Source: Blastococcus aggregatus
GTDB taxonomy: Bacteria > Actinomycetota > Actinomycetes > Mycobacteriales > Geodermatophilaceae
Reading direction: 5' to 3'
NCBI RefSeq assembly: GCF_900221005.1
Contig: NZ_OBQI01000003.1
Location: 677,420 to 741,419 of the forward strand
DNA length: 64,000 nucleotides
Shown: in pieces, positions 60,958 to 64,000 of the stretch
Numbering within the stretch: position 1 is the stretch's first letter
Layout: every line of letters starts with the position of its first letter
The notes under the pieces: generated by a model
What the model saw: the letters and a program-made list of their open reading frames with translations, nothing else
What the model was told of the DNA's origin: nothing
Database searches by the model: none
Made by a program: the position numbers and the translations under genes

Positions 60958-61707
60958 TCACTCCCCCAGGACGACATCGAACGTGAGTCCGCCGTCGTGC
61001 GACTCCATCAGCGCCGTGGTCGTGACGACGGCGATCCGCAGCGAGCCCCCCGCCGAGGAGGTCGCCGCCACTGCCTGCGGGGGTGATCCCAGCCTGGGCC
61101 CCGCCTGCCAGGTCACGGCTCCGTCCGAGCTCGTCCACACCGAACCGGACGGGTCCACCCCCGCGACGTTCAAGCCGTCGTCAGCCCAGTCGACCACCTG
61201 GAGGAGCGGCGCCCCGTCGTTCCGGACCCAGGAGCTGCCGCCATCGACGGAGGTGAGGAGACCCTGTTCAGTCGTGGCGAGAATCGTCCGCCCGTCGGGG
61301 GCCGCGGCGAGTATTGCCGGAGCTGCCGGTATCAGTAGTTGCTCCCACTCGTCGCCGTCGGCGCTACGCACGAGGGAGCCGTCGTAACCGAGGACCCCCG
61401 CGTCGCTGACCGTCAACGCATGGAAGTCGGACTCGCCCTGCCGGGATCGCGGTTCCCACGTCCGGCCGCCGTCCGTCGACTCGATCAGCCCGACCGGCTC
61501 TGGCAGGTCCACGTCCGGTCCGGGATGCCCGGAGGCGAGGAAGTGCCCCGGTCCGCGGACAGCGAAGCCCATCAGGTCGATGACCGGCCCAATATGGGTC
61601 GACTCTCCGTCGTCGCCCACTTCGAAAAGCCCGTCATGCGTGGCCAGGAGCAGTTGTCCGTCAGCTGGGTCGATCGCGACACCGTGGATGTGGCTCGACG
61701 GCAGCAT
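60958..61707 (-). CDS. WD40/sortilin-like beta-propeller lipoprotein, N-terminus frameshifted
   Basis: The intact frame encodes about 250 residues of a beta-propeller with repeated Asp-box-like blades: IESTDGGRTWEPR, LVRSADGDEWEQL, LTSVDGGSSWVRN and MESHDGGLTFDVV. This resembles glycosyl-hydrolase-like or photosynthesis-stability-factor-like propellers (F510_1955 type). A signal peptide (MAPVRGIAGAISVAAASALLVAV, start 61829) lies upstream in another frame, and the lipobox Cys (GCTSSSAQ) is in this frame. A single base loss near 61762 would explain this. As it stands the gene may start internally at the ATG 61707 or be inactive. Confidence 0.6.
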   Translation of the reverse strand: MLPSSHIHGVAIDPADGQLLLATHDGLFEVGDDGESTHIGPVIDLMGFAVRGPGHFLASGHPGPDVDLPEPVGLIESTDGGRTWEPRSRQGESDFHALTVSDAGVLGYDGSLVRSADGDEWEQLLIPAAPAILAAAPDGRTILATTEQGLLTSVDGGSSWVRNDGAPLLQVVDWADDGLNVAGVDPSGSVWTSSDGAVTWQAGPRLGSPPQAVAATSSAGGSLRIAVVTTTALMESHDGGLTFDVVLGE

Positions 61708-62011
61708 GCCGACCGTTGCTCCAGCTGCCTCGGGTTCCGACTGCGCGGACGAGGAGGTGCAACCGCGACGAGCAGCGCGGAGGCGGCCGCCACAGAAATC
61801 GCTCCCGCGATCCCACGGACGGGAGCCATCGCGAGACGGCGAGACGCATGAACCGATGTAGCTGGGCGACGCAGGCCAGCGCGCATGGGGTGGTCCTTCG
61901 AGACGGAGAGGCTGACGGCGAGGGAGCGCTCCGGCCCGGTGGCCTGGAGCGCGCAGAGCTGTCGACGAGTGGCGCTGTCCCGCAGCCGGAACAGCGCCAC
62001 CCGTCGCGGCG

Positions 62012-62644
62012 TCAGCCGTCCAACTCGGCCAGCAGCGTCTGCATCTCCTCGATCTCAGCCGTCTGAGACTCGACGATCTCCCGAGCCATCTCGACGGCAT
62101 CCTGATCGGAACCCTCGGCGATTTCCGTCTCGGCCATCTCCACCGCGCCCTGGTGGTGCGGAATCATCATCTCCAGGAACATGCGATCGAACTCGGCGCC
62201 GGAAGAAGAGTCCAGCGCCGTCATGTCTTCCTCGGACATCCCTTCCATGTCCATGCCACCGGAGCCGTGATCCATGCCGCCCATGTCCTCATCGGGCAGC
62301 GGCTCGCCCCACTCCTGAAGCCAGCCGGTCATCGTCTCGATCTCCGGCCCCTGCGCCTCCTCGATGCGATCCGCCAGATCGATCACCCTCGGGTCCGCGG
62401 CCCGACCATCGGCGAGCTGAGCCATGCGCAGGGCCCCCTCATGGTGCGGGAGCATGCCCTGGACGAACGCGACGTCGGCCTCGTTGTAGGTGGTCGCGCT
62501 GGCGGAGCTGGTGGCGCTGGCACTGCGCTCGGCACCGCTGTCGGCGCTGGTGTCACTGCTCCCACCGGAGCAGCCGGCGAGAACGACGGTTCCTGCCATG
62601 AGTCCGCCGGCCAGGCGGACGAGTCGTGCGGTCTTGCGAGTCAT
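62012..62644 (-). CDS. DUF305 family lipoprotein
   Basis: The 210-residue lipoprotein has a signal with lipobox (VVLAGCSGG), a Ser/Ala linker and two DUF305 repeats: FVQGMLPHHEGALRMAQ near residue 55 and FLEMMIPHHQGAVEMAE near 145. A Met/Asp/His-rich loop (DMGGMDHGSGGMDMEGM) between them could bind copper or other soft metals. DUF305 proteins often accompany copper resistance genes. The ATG overlaps the stop of the upstream gene by 1 nt (TGATG). Confidence 0.9.
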   Translation of the reverse strand: MTRKTARLVRLAGGLMAGTVVLAGCSGGSSDTSADSGAERSASATSSASATTYNEADVAFVQGMLPHHEGALRMAQLADGRAADPRVIDLADRIEEAQGPEIETMTGWLQEWGEPLPDEDMGGMDHGSGGMDMEGMSEEDMTALDSSSGAEFDRMFLEMMIPHHQGAVEMAETEIAEGSDQDAVEMAREIVESQTAEIEEMQTLLAELDG

Positions 62645-63174
62645 CAGAATTCTCCTGCGGTTGTAGGTCTTAGGCGTGCGCGTAGGACCCGACTGAGCCA
62701 TGGGCGGAGTCGGGTCAGAGCATTCGGCCTAGATCCGCAGAAGACAGAGAGCGGACAAGTCCGGTGGTCGAGGGACCCTCGACCACCCGGTGTGCCACAA
62801 CGGACAAGGAGCCGAGCGCGAACGCTCGATGTCGATGCTCGACCGATCAGCGCTGCAGCAGCCAGCGCACTCACGCCGGTGAGGACCACGGCCAGACAGA
62901 CCGCCATCAAGGCCGAGCCGTGGGGCGGAGAACCGTCCGCGGAGAGATCGGCGGCGACGGCGATCGTCATTGCAGCAGACATCGTCGCGGGCGACAGGTG
63001 AGGTGCGGCGGCGAGAGCTGAGTCGATTTCCGCCGCCTGCGCGGACAGAGCAGACGGGACGGGTCCTGCTTCGGTCATCCCGTGACCGGCGACGTCGGTC
63101 GCCATGCACTGGACCCCGTGCATGCTGAAGACAGCAGCGAGCAGTAGCAGCGCCCACATGCGTCGCGCCGACAT
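62644..63174 (-). CDS. DUF6153-like membrane protein
   Basis: The 176-residue protein has an N-terminal helix (WALLLLAAVFSMHGVQCMA), a His/Met-containing extracytoplasmic loop of about 70 residues, a second helix (LMAVCLAVVLTGVSALAAAALIG) and a basic Cys-containing C-terminus (RARLLVRCGTPGGRG). It resembles the actinobacterial DUF6153 layout, which occurs next to DUF305 or copper genes. The ATG at 63174 was chosen, as the GTG at 63186 adds only Gly residues. It is coupled to the DUF305 gene. Confidence 0.65.
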   Translation of the reverse strand: MSARRMWALLLLAAVFSMHGVQCMATDVAGHGMTEAGPVPSALSAQAAEIDSALAAAPHLSPATMSAAMTIAVAADLSADGSPPHGSALMAVCLAVVLTGVSALAAAALIGRASTSSVRARLLVRCGTPGGRGSLDHRTCPLSVFCGSRPNALTRLRPWLSRVLRARLRPTTAGEF

Positions 63175-63431
63175 ACCACCCCCCAACGACTGGGCTCAGG
63201 CTACTAGGCCGCTTAGGGTCTGACAGCCGCCTCCGGGTTGCGCCGCTTCGAACCGCCACGACTCCGCTGACCGTCACATCGGATGCGGTCGGCCCGAGCG
63301 CACGCCGGCACGCTGGGCAAGGTCTTCGGTGGCAGCCCGGCCGCGAACCGGGCGTGTAGCGGCACGGCGAGCGAGTCCTCGACCGCTCATCAGGCGGCCC
63401 ACCGGAGTCACTTTGGCTGCCTCTGCGCCAC

Positions 63432-63767
63432 TCAGAATCCCTGTCCCACTCGTTCCGCCGGAGCGGTCGCCAGCCGTTCAGTCGCCTTCGTCAGCCGCCG
63501 AACCTCGGCGGTGTCCAGCTCCAGTAGGGCGGCCGCCCGCTCTGCGGGCACGTCCTCAGCGAGCAACAAGCGCAGCGTCTCGCCGAGCGCCGCCGTCGCT
63601 GCCGCCAAGGCCTGCTCGGCCTCGCTTCGCGCCTCCAGGGCCACCAGCGCGTCCGCCGTCGCCTCCTCGACCCGACGGTCGTGTTCATCGCGGGCGGCGT
63701 CCAGCGCCCGTCGTCGCTCCCGGGCCTTCGTCAACGCCGCCGCCTGCCGACTCACCGTTCTGGCCAC
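63432..63767 (-). CDS. hypothetical coiled-coil protein
   Basis: The 111-residue product is Ala/Glu/Arg-rich and predicted to be one long helical coiled coil (ALTKARERRRALDAARDEHD, EEATADALVALEARSEAEQALA) followed by a short helix-turn segment (LAEDVPAERAAALLELDTAEVRRL). It resembles small accessory-region proteins in actinobacteria that lie beside replication or integration genes, but no function is assigned. No signal peptide is visible. Confidence 0.6.
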   Translation of the reverse strand: MARTVSRQAAALTKARERRRALDAARDEHDRRVEEATADALVALEARSEAEQALAAATAALGETLRLLLAEDVPAERAAALLELDTAEVRRLTKATERLATAPAERVGQGF

Positions 63768-64000
63768 CGCTTCCTCCGCTCGTTCAGCTGATCGACCGCC
63801 GGATCGTCACACGGCCTCATGACACGGCTCCGACGCGAGCGTCACCCCAACCGCCCGACGACCGGAGCAGGCGTCACCCCACCCCCTCCTACCTGACACA
63901 CCTCATGCATCTGCGGTAATAGTTGCGCTCCGTCGCCGACGGCGGAGCGCTCGCGGGCGTCACCGGCGAGGCTCGACGTCTTGCTGCCCGTCGCGATCCT

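Noticed and set aside
63187..63431. Possible gene between the DUF6153-like and coiled-coil genes
   Set aside because: The plus-strand frames there are Ser/Arg/Ala-rich mirrors without a start signal.

Overview
The window is very GC-rich with dense, often overlapping genes, frequent GTG starts, many leaderless-looking promoters (TANNNT ending 6-7 nt before the start codon) and actinobacterial gene types (TreY/TreZ, LigC plus stand-alone LigD polymerase, mycothiol-type arsenate reductases, DUF402, CsoR/CstR). This suggests a soil or rock actinobacterium, most likely Geodermatophilaceae (Blastococcus/Geodermatophilus/Modestobacter-like). That assignment is inference from style and gene content; no rRNA or tRNA gene was seen.

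Region 1 (1 to ~16.8 kb) looks like ordinary chromosome: a partial alpha/beta-hydrolase, uvrB, glgX-treY and treZ (glycogen to trehalose), a MOSC protein, DUF402, a RibD-C reductase, a NUDIX hydrolase, a GYD protein, an ATP-dependent DNA ligase (LigC type), a secreted lipoprotein hydrolase and a stand-alone NHEJ polymerase (LigD-Pol type).

Region 2 (~16.8 to beyond 63 kb) looks like an accessory island. It opens with a leaderless tyrosine recombinase just after the NHEJ polymerase gene, whose last codons look atypical. After a mostly non-coding kilobase come an unrecognised TIM-barrel-like protein with DUF2188, a RES/Xre toxin-antitoxin pair, an arsenic block (two arsR, ArsO-like flavoprotein, MFS, three tandem arsC, acr3), a persulfide/sulfite block (CstR, rhodanese, persulfide dioxygenase fusion, MMPL pump, small Cys protein, TauE), an HTH gene pair and two crcB/fluC fluoride channel genes. 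Several nearby genes are broken: an arsR remnant, a dedA with an 8-C frameshift, a fetB-like gene without an N-terminus, and a lipoprotein frameshifted in its lipobox.

Region 3 (~38 to 50 kb) appears to be one regulon. Seven intergenic sites carry two CTCAG motifs 10-11 bp apart. All read CTCAG on the coding strand of the gene they precede: metallophosphoesterase, dedA, PepSY protein, response regulator/kinase, PAP2 phosphatase, stand-alone receiver, and the ferric-reductase/FMN-binding/ApbE operon. The response regulator has its own site, so it is the obvious candidate to bind all of them.

Region 4 (~50 to 63.8 kb) holds a second two-component system and metal homeostasis genes: a P1B-4 ATPase coupled to a tiny Cys-rich protein, two ArsR-family metal regulators, a His-rich CDF exporter, and a csoR-copZ-copB copper operon with CsoR-type operators. 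It also contains small stress proteins (CsbD, DUF1232), DUF305 and DUF6153-like proteins, and a small coiled-coil protein near the right edge. The right end of the island was not found.
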